A stretch of 64,000 nucleotides of DNA from Klugiella xanthotipulae (GCF_006716695.1 NZ_VFPN01000001.1:992001-1056000), one strand, 5' to 3'. Numbered from the stretch's first letter, positions 18,988-27,780 are shown. Notes: generated by a model from the letters alone, not told the origin. Made by a program: numbers and translations.

Positions 18988-19293
18988 CTACGACAGGGTG
19001 AAATCCACGGCCGCCCGCGAGGCGAACAGCGGGCGAAACTTCTGCACCACCTTCTGATGCTCCGGGTGCGCCGCGTACCGCTCCAAGGCGGGAATATCGG
19101 CGAAGTCGGCGATGATTGTCACATGCCAATTCGCGTCCAGGTACTCCGAGTTGATGCCCATCTGCAACGAGATGATGTCGTCAATGATGGGAATGAGCGC
19201 CTCCAACGAGGCGGCAAACTCGGCGACCTGCTGGTCCCGCACCACAACATCCTGCTCGGCGAAGCGCCAACTGACAACGTGCCGGATGGTCAT
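18988..19293 (-). CDS. Dabb-domain (stress-responsive A/B barrel) protein
   Basis: 101 residues beginning MTIRHVVSWRF, with the Dabb pattern: N-terminal strand, His, long helix, and MGINSEYLDANWHVTIIADF followed by YAAHPEHQKVV. These small dimeric barrels occur in stress proteins and some cyclases; no reaction is assigned. Its start overlaps the stop of the glutaredoxin-like gene by four bases, so the two are coupled. Confidence 0.87.
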   Translation of the reverse strand: MTIRHVVSWRFAEQDVVVRDQQVAEFAASLEALIPIIDDIISLQMGINSEYLDANWHVTIIADFADIPALERYAAHPEHQKVVQKFRPLFASRAAVDFTLS

Positions 19294-19565
19294 ACGGCGG
19301 TGGCCTCTCTGAGGGCGTTGCGCAACCGGTCGGCGTCGATACGCCAGTAGTTGTGCACCCGGTCATTAATGAGTAGCACCGGAATCTCCTCCACGTACCG
19401 CTCACACAGCGCGTCGTCGTCGAGGATGGACTTCTCGGTGAGGGTGAACTCGTGCCCGCCCTCTACAAACTGCGGCTCGGCCAGCACACCAGTGACAACC
19501 GCGCGAGCGTCGTCACACAGGTGGCATCCGTCTTTCCCAATGAGGGTCAACTCAACAATTGCCAT
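19290..19565 (-). CDS. Glutaredoxin-like protein (DUF836)
   Basis: 91 residues, thioredoxin fold. The redox motif is CHLCDD at residues 14-19, and the cis-Pro strand is VEEIPVLLINDRVHNYWRID. It is the typical short actinobacterial glutaredoxin-like family and probably acts in thiol-disulfide exchange. TAGGCT lies six bases before ATG (leaderless pattern). Confidence 0.9.
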   Translation of the reverse strand: MAIVELTLIGKDGCHLCDDARAVVTGVLAEPQFVEGGHEFTLTEKSILDDDALCERYVEEIPVLLINDRVHNYWRIDADRLRNALREATAV

Positions 19566-19619
19566 TGGTCTAGCCTAGCGGGGCTCAGGCGGCCGCCCGG
19601 CACCTCGTTTTTGGGCGGC

Positions 19620-19652
19620 AAAAAGCGCTAGAACCCCGAAGGCTCTAGCGCT
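19620..19652 (-). terminator. Terminator of the bS22 gene
   Basis: On the minus strand AGCGCTAGA and TCTAGCGCT form a nine-base stem, followed by TTTTT, 13 bases after the bS22 stop. Confidence 0.8.
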
Positions 19653-19664
19653 CACGCTTTGGTA

Positions 19665-19763
19665 CTACTTCTTGTTACGACGCTGGTGACGAGTCTTGCG
19701 AAGCAACTTGCGGTGCTTCTTCTTCGCCATACGCTTGCGGCGCTTCTTAATTACAGAACCCAC
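19665..19763 (-). CDS. 30S ribosomal protein bS22 (AURKAIP1/COX24 domain)
   Basis: A 32-residue, extremely basic protein: V-G-S-V-I-K-K-R-R-K-R-M-A-K-K-K-H-R-K, then LLRKTRHQRRNKK. This is the short ribosomal protein of actinobacteria that binds the 30S decoding region (bS22, seen in mycobacterial ribosome structures). Start GTG follows GAGG at five bases. The gene is monocistronic, ending in a strong terminator. It is easily missed because of its size. Confidence 0.95.
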   Translation of the reverse strand: MGSVIKKRRKRMAKKKHRKLLRKTRHQRRNKK

Positions 19764-19937
19764 AAAAACCTCACACGATCAGGAAACCGACCGTGGAAAA
19801 GTACGGCCGACAGAAATCCCATTCTATCCATGTCCTACCCCCAGCGCGAAACGCACACCAGAATTGGTACTCAGGATGCCGGAAAGACGGCGTTTTCTTT
19901 CCCGCTCTCCGCCCCGGCACAGACCCAAACCGCGGCG

Positions 19938-20381
19938 CTACGAGCGCAGGCGGAAGCGCGCGACGAGTTCGCGCACCTGGTGCCCAGCCTCCGCCGCAAC
20001 CCGGCCAAGCGAGGCTGCCGCGGTTTCCACACCCTCACTGAGCACATGCCCCTCAGCATCCTCGCCCTCGGTAATATCGCGGAACTCAACCGTGACATCC
20101 CCGTCGAAGTCGGCACTCAGGAAGGGCACGATGAAGTCCTCCACGTATTCGAGTGGCTCGTAACAGAGCGTGTAGAAACGGTGCTGCCCCTCCTCGCGCA
20201 CGGAGACCAGCTCGGCCTCGCGCAGCACCTTCAGATGCTTGGACACGGTGGGCTGACTCAGCTCCAGCTTGGCGACGATCTCGGAGACGCTAATCTCTTT
20301 CTCCTGCCGATACCTCTCCAGCAGAATCAGCAGGATATCCCGGCGCGTGGCATCCGCAATGACGTTGAAAATATCAGGCAT
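19938..20381 (-). CDS. ArsR-family winged-helix regulator
   Basis: From ATG 20381 the product has 147 residues beginning MPDIFNVIADATRRDILLIL. The HTH is ISVSEIVAKLELSQPTVSKHLKVLREAELV with the wing VREEGQHRFY. No ArsR-type cysteine metal site is visible; the C-terminal tail is long and acidic (DFDGDVTVEFRDITEGED). TACCCT lies six bases before ATG. It is divergent from the TrkH gene at 20475 and may regulate potassium uptake; that link rests on position only. Confidence 0.88.
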   Translation of the reverse strand: MPDIFNVIADATRRDILLILLERYRQEKEISVSEIVAKLELSQPTVSKHLKVLREAELVSVREEGQHRFYTLCYEPLEYVEDFIVPFLSADFDGDVTVEFRDITEGEDAEGHVLSEGVETAAASLGRVAAEAGHQVRELVARFRLRS

Positions 20382-20474
20382 ACGTACAGGGTACTTCCCC
20401 CAGTGTGTAGCATGACAACCAGCCGCCAAGAAGAAAGACACCACAGTGCTTACTAGGCACCCTCAGGGTTGCGT

Positions 20475-21917
20475 ATGACCGCCTCAATGATTGTCACCCC
20501 CACGGGTGTGCTCAAGCGGGTGCGACGATCCGTAAACGAGCTTGCCGAATCGTGGCCAGCCCGGTTCACCATCATGGTCTTTTCGGCCCTCATCCTCGTG
20601 TTCACCGGGCTGCTGATGCTCCCCATCGCCTCGGCGGATGGCACCGTCACGCCGCTCGTCAACGCCCTGTTCACCGCGGTTTCGGCGGTCTGCGTGACGG
20701 GCCTCACCGTGGTGGACATGGCGACCCACTGGTCAATGTTTGGCAACATCGTCATTATGTTGGGCATCCAGGTGGGTGGCGTCGGCGTGCTGACCGTGGC
20801 GAGCCTCCTCGGCTTGGTCGTGTCGCGCCGACTCGGCCTCAAGCAGCGCCTGCTCGCCGCGAGCGACACCAACCCCATGCGGGCCCATCACGGCCCCGTC
20901 TCGGAGAGTCAGACCGTGGGGCTCGGCGACATCGGCGGCCTGCTGAGCGCCGTGGTGTTCAGCGTCCTCGTAATCGAAGGCACCCTCACCCTACTCATCT
21001 TGCCTCGCCTGCTCATCCTGGGTGAAGACCTGCTCACCGCGCTCTGGCACAGCTTCTACTTTGCCGCCTCCGCCTTCACGAACACGGGCTTTGTGCCAAC
21101 GGCCGCGGGTATGGACCCCTTTGCCACCGACGTCTACATGCTCACGGTGCTGGGGGTGGGCGTTTTCCTCGGCAGCATCGGATTTCCCGTCATCTTCGCA
21201 CTCTACCGATTTGCCCGGATGCGCGGCTGGCGAAAACCCCGACGACTCCCCCTGCACACCAAGCTCACGCTACTCACCACGAGCATCCTGATTGTGGCGG
21301 GGGCCGCTGCCATCTTCGGTCTGGAGTGGGACAACGGCGACACCCTTGGCGAGCAGACGCTCGGTCAGCGGCTCATGACCTCGCTCTTCATGTCCACGAT
21401 GACCCGTTCGGGCGGACTCGCCACCCTGGATATCGATCAGATGAATGGCTCCACCCTGCTCATCATGGACATGCTGATGTTTGTCGGCGGCGGCTCGGCC
21501 TCAACCGCAGGCGGTATCAAGGTGACAACCCTGGCCGTGCTCTTCCTCGCTGCTTTCGCCGAGGCGCGCGGTTATCAGGACATCCAGGCCTTTGAGCGTC
21601 GGATCCCCACCGAGGTGCTGCGCGTGGCCGTGAGCGTTGTGCTGTGGGCGGCAACCATTATCGCCACGTCGAGCATCATCCTGCTGCACATGACGAAGGC
21701 ACCACTCGACCACGTACTCTTTGACGTCATCTCGGCGTTTGGTACGTGCGGGCTCTCCACCGGGCTGACCGAATCGCTGCCGGATGGCGGCAAATATGTG
21801 CTCGCCGCCACCATGTGGGCCGGTCGAGTTGGTACAGTGACTCTCGCGGCAGGGGTCGCCGCGAGTACCCGAGCACAATTCTTCCGCAGACCCGAAGAGA
21901 GGCCCATCGTTGGTTGA
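20475..21917 (+). CDS. Potassium uptake protein TrkH/KtrB family
   Basis: 480 residues with four M1-P-M2 repeats. Selectivity-filter-like glycines appear in VCVTGLTVVD, FTNTGFVP, TRSGGLATLD and FGTCGLSTGL. The C-terminus is cytosolic. It forms the membrane channel part of a Trk/Ktr system with the RCK protein encoded next, whose start lies eight bases inside this gene. ATG 20475 follows AGGG at six bases. Confidence 0.93.
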   Translation: MTASMIVTPTGVLKRVRRSVNELAESWPARFTIMVFSALILVFTGLLMLPIASADGTVTPLVNALFTAVSAVCVTGLTVVDMATHWSMFGNIVIMLGIQVGGVGVLTVASLLGLVVSRRLGLKQRLLAASDTNPMRAHHGPVSESQTVGLGDIGGLLSAVVFSVLVIEGTLTLLILPRLLILGEDLLTALWHSFYFAASAFTNTGFVPTAAGMDPFATDVYMLTVLGVGVFLGSIGFPVIFALYRFARMRGWRKPRRLPLHTKLTLLTTSILIVAGAAAIFGLEWDNGDTLGEQTLGQRLMTSLFMSTMTRSGGLATLDIDQMNGSTLLIMDMLMFVGGGSASTAGGIKVTTLAVLFLAAFAEARGYQDIQAFERRIPTEVLRVAVSVVLWAATIIATSSIILLHMTKAPLDHVLFDVISAFGTCGLSTGLTESLPDGGKYVLAATMWAGRVGTVTLAAGVAASTRAQFFRRPEERPIVG

Positions 21918-22581
21918 TCGAATTCGACATGACTCACCCGTGCTCATCGTGGGCCTGGGCCGATTTGGTGCGGCAACAGCCGGCCAGCTCGACCGCCTGG
22001 ACCGCGACGTGCTCGCCGTGGACACCGACCCGGTGCTCGTGCAGAAGTGGGCCGACCGGGTCACCCACACGGTGCAGGCGGATGCCCGCTCCATCGACGC
22101 ACTCATCCAAATTGGGGCCAAAGACTTTGACATCGCCGTCGTCGCGGTGGGTTCGTCGGTGGAGGCGAGCGTGCTCGTCGCCGCCAACCTGGTGGATCTC
22201 GGCATCCCCCAGATCTGGGCGAAGGCCATCTCACAGTCGCACGGCAAAATCCTGGAGCGCATCGGCGTGAACCATGTGATCTACCCGGAGCGTGAGGCTG
22301 GCGAGCGGGTGGCGCACCTGGTGTCGGGGCGGATGCTCGATTTCATCCAGTTTGATGACGACTTTGTGCTCGTCAAGATGTACCCGCCCAAGCCCATCCG
22401 CGGGCTGAGCCTCGACGAGAGCGGGGTGCGCACCAAGTATCGCGTGACCGTGGTGGGGGTGAAGTCGCCGGGGAAAGACTTTACCTATGCAACCAATGAG
22501 ACAGTGGTGTCCAATCACGACCTGATTATTGTGTCGGGGACGGAGTCGGATATCGAAAGGTTTGCGTCGCTGAACGGTTAG
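21910..22581 (+). CDS. Potassium uptake regulatory subunit TrkA/KtrA
   Basis: 223 residues. The RCK_N Rossmann domain opens PVLIVGLGRFGAATAGQLDR (GxGxxG), then AVDTDP and QADA; RCK_C spans about 140-223. It binds NAD(H)/ATP in the cytosol and gates the TrkH-type channel. TTG 21910 is the likely start; the eight-base overlap with the upstream gene implies coupled translation and a fixed complex. Confidence 0.93.
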   Translation: MVDRIRHDSPVLIVGLGRFGAATAGQLDRLDRDVLAVDTDPVLVQKWADRVTHTVQADARSIDALIQIGAKDFDIAVVAVGSSVEASVLVAANLVDLGIPQIWAKAISQSHGKILERIGVNHVIYPEREAGERVAHLVSGRMLDFIQFDDDFVLVKMYPPKPIRGLSLDESGVRTKYRVTVVGVKSPGKDFTYATNETVVSNHDLIIVSGTESDIERFASLNG

Positions 22582-23183
22582 CTCGGCAGGGTGGCCGGGT
22601 GAGCTCCCGAGAATTCGGCGAGCACGGCCTTCCAGAGGGCGCGCCAGTGCTCAACCTCGTCAATCGATTCCAGTTTGGTGTGGTTGACGGCGAGCAGCGA
22701 CTTAGCCGGAGCACCCTCACCTGCGGCCTGTGCGGCTGCCGCCTTGGGGGTGAAACTCACGGTCACCCGCGTACCGTCCTCCAGGCCGCAGCGCCAGTAG
22801 CGCCACTTCTCACTCTCGCTCTGGGTGGGACCACTCGTGATCGCAACATCGCCAAACTCGGCGCGGCCACGGACGAACGCTAGCCAGCGTTCACGCCCCT
22901 CCTCAATAGTGCCGGACACCGTCTTGGTGACGCTGACCGCGTAGTCGCCCGCGCTGCTCTGGCCCGGGATGCGCCGACCGATGTGCTGCTCGTAGGCGAT
23001 GGTGACGCCCTGGGCCCACCAACCACTGTTTGCGGGTGACCCGTTGAGTCGGGTAAACACGGCCTGCGCAATCTCTGCGTGGCTGAGGTCGGAGGCGCCG
23101 ATGTTGTCGAGGAACGCGAGCCAATCGTCCCAGTCGCGCTCCGTCGCGCGCTCGATTGCCGGGATTCTGGATGACTGTGCCAT
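22578..23183 (-). CDS. Conserved actinobacterial protein, DUF4287-like N-terminus
   Basis: 201 residues. The N-terminal half (RATERDWDDWLAFLDNIGA ... WWAQGVTIAYEQHIGRRIPG) resembles DUF4287-type sequences, and the C-terminal half (TRVTVSFTPKAAAA ... LLAVNHTKLESIDEVEHWRA) looks like a START/SRPBCC-type barrel. TACACT lies six bases before ATG. The stop overlaps the trkA stop region convergently. The function is unknown. Confidence 0.65.
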   Translation of the reverse strand: MAQSSRIPAIERATERDWDDWLAFLDNIGASDLSHAEIAQAVFTRLNGSPANSGWWAQGVTIAYEQHIGRRIPGQSSAGDYAVSVTKTVSGTIEEGRERWLAFVRGRAEFGDVAITSGPTQSESEKWRYWRCGLEDGTRVTVSFTPKAAAAQAAGEGAPAKSLLAVNHTKLESIDEVEHWRALWKAVLAEFSGAHPATLPS

Positions 23184-23258
23184 GCCGACAGTGTAGAGCG
23201 ACAGACGATCCACGGGAAGAGGGAACATCAGCGACAGTGGCCCGAGCCTCTCCCAGGT

Positions 23259-23313
23259 GAGTTTTGTGCAAAAAGTAGGGAAAAGATCGTCGATGTGTGA
23301 GGAAAAATCACCC
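23259..23313. repeat. Dispersed 55-bp repeat, copy B
   Basis: The same element as at 2077-2131 and the same orientation, here in the intergenic region between the DUF4287-like gene and proC. It begins GAGTTTTGTGCAAAAA and ends TGTGAGGAAAA-A-TCACCC. A run of GTG triplets and G-rich sequence follows, as low-complexity sequence follows copy A. Confidence 0.65.
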
Positions 23314-23352
23314 GTGGTGGTGGTGGTGGGGGCGGCGGTGGCGGCCGGGCTG

Positions 23353-24201
23353 CTACTGTGCCAGCTCGCGCGCCCGGGCGAGGGCAGCCGCGGTGGCCTC
23401 ACTAAAGACCGCATCCGGAATTCGCTCCTGAAACACCGCGATGGCTCGCTCCGTGGTGCCGGCAGGGCTCGTCACGCGGCGGCGCAATTCGGCCGGGTCC
23501 TCACCGCTCGACACGAGCAGTTCAGCCGCGCCGGCAAACGTGCCCTGCACGAGCGCCGCCGATTCCGCCGCCGAGAAGCCCAGTTCGCGGGCGGCCGCGG
23601 TCAGCTTCTCGATAAAAAGGAACACGTAAGCGGGACCAGACCCGGAGATCGTGCTCAGCGCATCCAGCTTCGACTCGGGCACAACCACCACGCTACCCAC
23701 CGTCTCAAACACGGCGGATACCAGGGCCAGATCCTCCTCCGACGAGCGGGTACCCCGGCTCAGACCCGTCACCGCCCTCCCCACAACGGCGGGGGTGTTG
23801 GGCATCGAACGCAGCACGGAGACGCTGTCGGGTAGCGCCGACTCGAAGGCGGCCACCGTCACCCCGGCGGCCACGCTCACGACAATCGCGTCGGGTTCCA
23901 GCGAGTCGGCAATCTCGGCAAGCAGGTCGGCCACCATCCACGGCTTCACGGCAACGAGCACCACACGGGCACCGGCAACCGCCGCCCGGTTGGCTTGGGG
24001 GTCTGTCTCGGTCGCGTAGGCGGTGACGTCCTCCGCACCGTCAAATGCGGCCGCCTTGGCCGCCGACCGGTTGGTCACCCGGATGCCGCCCGCAACCACG
24101 ACACGCGGATGTCGCAACCCGGCCAAAATTGCGCCGCCCATGGAGCCCAGCCCCAGAATGGCGATGGTGGGCAGATGCACGGTTTCCGTCGGTGAGCTCA
24201 C
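23353..24201 (-). CDS. proC: Pyrroline-5-carboxylate reductase
   Basis: 282 residues from GTG 24201, with TATGAT six bases upstream. The NADPH Rossmann motif is LGLGSMGGAILAGL (10-23), and the family signature is VLRSMPNTPAVVGRAVTGLS with SGSGPAYVFLFIE later. It reduces 1-pyrroline-5-carboxylate to proline, the last step of proline synthesis. The gene stands alone and is divergent from the CDF transporter. Confidence 0.95.
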   Translation of the reverse strand: MSSPTETVHLPTIAILGLGSMGGAILAGLRHPRVVVAGGIRVTNRSAAKAAAFDGAEDVTAYATETDPQANRAAVAGARVVLVAVKPWMVADLLAEIADSLEPDAIVVSVAAGVTVAAFESALPDSVSVLRSMPNTPAVVGRAVTGLSRGTRSSEEDLALVSAVFETVGSVVVVPESKLDALSTISGSGPAYVFLFIEKLTAAARELGFSAAESAALVQGTFAGAAELLVSSGEDPAELRRRVTSPAGTTERAIAVFQERIPDAVFSEATAAALARARELAQ

Positions 24202-24258
24202 CCGACCATCATAGAATGAGTGCACCACACACACCCCAACCACTTCGCGGAGGAACTC

Positions 24259-25221
24259 GTGAGCGCATCAGGCGGTCGAAAAGCCATCATCGCAGCATTC
24301 GGAGCAAATCTGGGCATCGCCGTGACCAAGTTCGTGGCCTGGGCGGCCTCCGGCTCCTCCTCCATGCTTGCCGAGGGTGTGCACTCGCTCGCCGACTCCG
24401 GCAACCAGCTCCTGCTCCTGGTGGGTTCGAAGCGGGCGCAGAAGGCGGCCGATAAGGAGCATCCCTTCGGTTACGGTCGCGTGCGCTTTGTCTACGCGTT
24501 TGTGGTCGCCATCATCCTGTTCTCGGTGGGTGGCGTGTTCTCGGTCTACGAGGGCATCAGTAAAATCCAGAACCCGCACCCGTTGGAACGCTGGTGGGTC
24601 CCCCTTCTGGTGCTCGTCGTGGCGATCGGCCTCGAAAGCTACTCGCTGCGCACCGCCGTGAAAGAGAGCAACCCGCTGCGCGGAAATAAGTCGTGGGTGG
24701 AGTTCATCCGCCGTTCCAAGGCCCCCGAACTGCCCGTCGTTCTGTTGGAGGACGTCGCGGCCCTGCTCGGTCTGGTGCTCGCCCTGCTCGGTGTCGGCCT
24801 CACCGTCATCACCCACGAGAGCATTTTCGACGGCATTGCCACCATCTGCATTGGTGCGCTGCTGCTGGCCGTGGCGATCATCCTGGGTCTGGAGGTCAAG
24901 AGCCTGCTCGTTGGCGAGGGGGCCAGCGACGAGGACGTTGCCGCAATCGAGGCGGCACTCCTCAACGATTCAGAGATCGAACGCATCATCCATATGAAGA
25001 CCCTCTACCTGGGCCCGGACGAGTTCATGGTTGGCGCAAAGGTCGCCGTGCCCCCACACACGACCGTGGCCGACCTGGCCCTGCTCATCGACAACGCTGA
25101 GACCCGCATCCGCGAGGCCGTGCCTGCCGCGCGTGTGATCTACATCGAACCCGACATCTATAAGGACCCGCAGGGCGTCGCGCCCACAACCGAGGCCATC
25201 GTGACGCGCAGCTACGACTAA
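24259..25221 (+). CDS. Cation diffusion facilitator (zinc/iron-type efflux)
   Basis: I choose GTG 24259 because GGAGGA lies four bases upstream; the earlier in-frame GTG at 24220 has no ribosome site. The product has 320 residues with six helices, the CDF metal site HSLADSGNQ in helix 2, and a second acidic site LLEDVAALLGLVLALLG in helix 5. A C-terminal ferredoxin-like domain follows (about 230-320). It exports divalent metal, probably Zn2+, in exchange for protons. Metal specificity is uncertain. Confidence 0.92.
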   Translation: MSASGGRKAIIAAFGANLGIAVTKFVAWAASGSSSMLAEGVHSLADSGNQLLLLVGSKRAQKAADKEHPFGYGRVRFVYAFVVAIILFSVGGVFSVYEGISKIQNPHPLERWWVPLLVLVVAIGLESYSLRTAVKESNPLRGNKSWVEFIRRSKAPELPVVLLEDVAALLGLVLALLGVGLTVITHESIFDGIATICIGALLLAVAIILGLEVKSLLVGEGASDEDVAAIEAALLNDSEIERIIHMKTLYLGPDEFMVGAKVAVPPHTTVADLALLIDNAETRIREAVPAARVIYIEPDIYKDPQGVAPTTEAIVTRSYD

Positions 25222-25231
25222 ACGGCATCGG

Positions 25232-25717
25232 CTACCGCCCGCGTCGGCGCTCGAAAAACTCGACCAGCAGGGCGGCACACGCGGCCTCCTCTACCCCGGC
25301 CACAACCTCCGAGCGATGCGGCAACCGACGATCACGCAGCACGTCGTACACGCTGCCCACGGCACCGGCCTTCTCGTCCCACGCGCCAAAAACTACGGTG
25401 GGTACCCGCGCCGCGGCAATCGCCCCCGCGCACATCACGCAGGGCTCCAACGTCACGACGAGTGTGCAGTCGGTGAGGATGCGGTCGCCCCGTTCCTGCG
25501 CCGCAGCCCGAATCGCGAGCACCTCGGCGTGCGCCGTCGGGTCTACGGCGTCATGCCGTGTGTTGTGACCGCGACCAATCACCCGACCGGATGCATCGTA
25601 GACGAGCGCCCCAATGGGCACGTCATCCGTCGCCTCGGTACGGCGCGCCTCGGCGAGAGCGGCACGCATCCACTCCCGGTGCTGGTCGCTCACCGCGAGC
25701 CCGGCCGTGTGGGACAT
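25232..25717 (-). CDS. tadA: tRNA-specific adenosine deaminase
   Basis: 161 residues with the zinc deaminase site: His63-Ala-Glu65 (TAHAEVLAIR) and Pro92-Cys93-x-x-Cys96 (EPCVMCAGAI). It converts A34 to inosine in tRNA-Arg(ACG). This window carries that substrate, tRNA-Arg(ACG) at 30286. ATG 25717 follows AAAGGTGG. Confidence 0.94.
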   Translation of the reverse strand: MSHTAGLAVSDQHREWMRAALAEARRTEATDDVPIGALVYDASGRVIGRGHNTRHDAVDPTAHAEVLAIRAAAQERGDRILTDCTLVVTLEPCVMCAGAIAAARVPTVVFGAWDEKAGAVGSVYDVLRDRRLPHRSEVVAGVEEAACAALLVEFFERRRGR

Positions 25718-25825
25718 CCGCTGCCACCTTTCTCTGAAAGCCTTATCCTCCCGACTCTAGGGGATGCCCGTCCAAGCACCGCCAAATAGGGCGGTGACCG
25801 GGTAAAAATCCACTAGATTAGTTCC

Positions 25826-26461
25826 ATGCGAGTTTTTGTTGCGGACCACCCTCTGATCGCCCACAAGCTGACGGTCCTCCGCGACACCCAGACGACACAA
25901 CCCACTTTCCGCGCCCTCACCGAGGAGCTGGTCACCCTGCTCGCCTACGAGGCCACCCGCGAGGTATCGGTCTCCCCGGTGACAATCCAGACGCCCGTAA
26001 CGCAGGCCACCGGCGTGCGTCTCAGCCACCCGCGCCCACTGGTGGTGCCGATTCTGCGCGCCGGTCTGGGGATGCTGGAAGGCATGGTCACGCTGCTGCC
26101 CACCGCCGAGGTGGGATTCCTGGGCATGGTTCGTAACGAGGAGACGCTTCAACCGGTCACCTACGCCGAGCGCCTGCCGGACGATCTGAGCGACCGCACC
26201 TGCTTTGTGCTCGACCCCATGCTCGCCACGGGTGGCTCGCTCGCGGCGGCCATCCAGTTCCTCTTCGACCGGGGGGCTCAGGATGTCACGGCCATCTGTA
26301 TCCTCGCCGCTCCCGAGGGTCTGGACGCCCTCGAAAAGGCCACGGCTGGTCGTCATGTCAAGCTGGTCCTGGGCGCGGTTGATGAGCGCCTCAATGAGCA
26401 CGGTTATATCGTCCCCGGCCTGGGCGACGCGGGCGACCGCCTCTACGGCACAATCGACTAA
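25826..26461 (+). CDS. upp: Uracil phosphoribosyltransferase
   Basis: 211 residues, the normal length. The PRPP loop is [17 protein letters not shown] and the uracil-binding C-terminus is [14 protein letters not shown]. It makes UMP from uracil and PRPP in pyrimidine salvage. TAGATT ends six bases before ATG and no Shine-Dalgarno is present, so it is leaderless. Confidence 0.96.
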   Translation: MRVFVADHPLIAHKLTVLRDTQTTQPTFRALTEELVTLLAYEATREVSVSPVTIQTPVTQATGVRLSHPRPLVVPILRAGLGMLEGMVTLLPTAEVGFLGMVRNEETLQPVTYAERLPDDLSDRTCFVLDPMLATGGSLAAAIQFLFDRGAQDVTAICILAAPEGLDALEKATAGRHVKLVLGAVDERLNEHGYIVPGLGDAGDRLYGTID

Positions 26462-26520
26462 CCCCCGTCCCCCACCCACCCGATCTGGACGCAGCCCCCT
26501 CGTCCGGGGTCCGCCATAAA

Positions 26521-26541
26521 GCGTCACACAACGCGTCACAC
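26521..26541 (+). promoter_or_regulatory. Direct repeat GCGTCACAC x2 upstream of the leader-peptide promoter
   Basis: Two identical nonamers start 12 bases apart and end about ten bases upstream of the -35 box. Tandem sites with a helical-turn period are typical for OmpR/PhoB-type winged-helix proteins, and the next full gene encodes such a domain. Autoregulation is inferred. Confidence 0.5.
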
Positions 26542-26551
26542 GGCGACGCAC

Positions 26552-26580
26552 TTGACACGGGGAGACATATTGGGTTTACT
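26552..26580 (+). promoter_or_regulatory. Promoter of the poly-cysteine leader ORF
   Basis: A -35 box TTGACA (26552-26557), an exact 17-base spacer and TTTACT (26575-26580). The expected transcription start, about seven bases on, coincides with the A of ATG 26588, so the leader ORF should be leaderless. Confidence 0.65.
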
Positions 26581-26587
26581 TTCACTC

Positions 26588-26689
26588 ATGACTGACAACG
26601 TGTACGCCCTGACCGCCTTCGAGCGCCCCAGGTCTGTCGGCATGATGATGGCCGACACCGTTGTTTCGTGTTGTCGAATGTGCAGCTAG
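26588..26689 (+). CDS. Leaderless cysteine-rich leader peptide (33 residues)
   Basis: ATG starts right where transcription should begin, and no ribosome site exists. The peptide ends V-V-S-C-C-R-M-C-S before TAG: three cysteines within the last five residues. Leaderless poly-cysteine short ORFs are known in mycobacteria as cysteine-sensing attenuators, where slow Cys-tRNA supply changes downstream expression. Here the downstream gene, after 185 bases, is a winged-helix regulator. A small CCCAC/GTGGG hairpin at 26719-26734 is the only obvious structure between them. I see no clear intrinsic terminator. Confidence 0.6.
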   Translation: MTDNVYALTAFERPRSVGMMMADTVVSCCRMCS

Positions 26690-26874
26690 GTTAACCCCTC
26701 GCCGGTTTGCCCCTACTCCCCACCAGATAGTGGGTTGAGTATCGCGAACCCCTCGAACGTCTTGCTCTACCGCATCAGCGTTCTGCACCCGGGCCACGGC
26801 CTCTTTAGCGGGCTCCAGCCCCGCACAACATTCGAGCACGGCACGACCGGCTCCCCTCATCGAAGGAACTTCCC

Positions 26875-27591
26875 ATGTCACTTCTCACTGTCAACACCGT
26901 AGCCACCACCCCCCAGACCGCAGCCGCGGCCCGCCCCGACCTCGTGGCCCCGGCCGCCCCCACCACCGCCCGTGCCGTCCCCAGCGGGACCGAGGCCCGT
27001 GGATTTGTCCTCTACGTCGGCTTCGACGAGGAGAAAGCCACCGAGGCAGGCACCTCGCTCGGTGCGATTGTGGAGGCCCTCAAACAGCTCACCGCCCAGG
27101 TGGCTCCCGGCTCCGAAACCTACGCCGCCGTGGCGCTGGCCCCCGAGGGCTCCGGTGGCCGCGACGTGGATGTTGTCCGCCTCGCCCTCGGTGACCCCGC
27201 GGCTATCGCCCGCCACCGCAAACCCCAGGTGGATCCCGACCTCGACCGGGTGCGTGACGGCGTGGTCATTGACCTTTCTCGTAAGCGCCTCGTGCTCGAC
27301 AACAACCCGGTTGCCCTCACCTACAAAGAGTTTGAACTGCTCCAATACCTCGTGCTGCGCGAGGGCCACACGGTCGAGCGGCAAGAACTCATCACCGGGC
27401 TTTGGGACGCCGCGAGTGCCGAAGAGGTCCCCAGCGAGCGCACCATTGATGTGCATGTACGCCGTCTTCGCGTCAAACTTGGCGACTACCAGGACATCGT
27501 GCGCACCGTGCGCGGTGTGGGTTACCGCTTCGACCGCCACGCGGATGTATCGATCCGCCACTCCAGCACCCCCAGCCCCGACGTCTTCTGA
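26875..27591 (+). CDS. Winged-helix regulator with OmpR-type C-terminal domain
   Basis: 238 residues. The C-terminal third is an OmpR/PhoB DNA-binding domain: ALTYKEFELLQYLVLREGHT, then ERTIDVHVRRLRVKLG and IVRTVRGVGYRF. The N-terminal 40 residues are Ala/Pro-rich, and residues 45-110 form an alpha/beta segment without the Asp pocket of a receiver domain. It is therefore probably an orphan regulator not controlled by a kinase. AAGGAAC precedes ATG. Its unusually long leader holds the poly-Cys ORF, which suggests amino-acid-dependent control. Confidence 0.88.
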   Translation: MSLLTVNTVATTPQTAAAARPDLVAPAAPTTARAVPSGTEARGFVLYVGFDEEKATEAGTSLGAIVEALKQLTAQVAPGSETYAAVALAPEGSGGRDVDVVRLALGDPAAIARHRKPQVDPDLDRVRDGVVIDLSRKRLVLDNNPVALTYKEFELLQYLVLREGHTVERQELITGLWDAASAEEVPSERTIDVHVRRLRVKLGDYQDIVRTVRGVGYRFDRHADVSIRHSSTPSPDVF

Positions 27592-27619
27592 TCAACACCC
27601 GCCCTTCCTCAGGCACCCG

Positions 27620-27660
27620 GGGCGGATGCCCGGCCACCCGGCCGGGCATCCGCCCTTTTT
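27620..27660 (+). terminator. Strong terminator after the winged-helix regulator
   Basis: GGGCGGATGCCCGGCC and GGCCGGGCATCCGCCC form a perfect 16-base stem with a four-base loop, followed by TTTTT. Confidence 0.9.
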
Positions 27661-27780
27661 GTCGCCTCGATTTCCCAGATCCCCCTCCCAACCTCCCTCC
27701 AACCTGAAGAAAAGCCGAACAGTTCGTAAGATAATCAAAACGCCACTGGCGTCCGTTATCTTTCCGTTATATTCTGTATC

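Noticed and set aside
19659-20456. A 265-codon plus-strand open frame
   Set aside because: It is antisense to bS22 and the ArsR gene, both of which have clear family motifs.
27716-27726. CGAAC-A-GTTCG as a LexA box
   Set aside because: Actinobacterial SOS boxes need four bases between GAAC and GTTC; here there is one.
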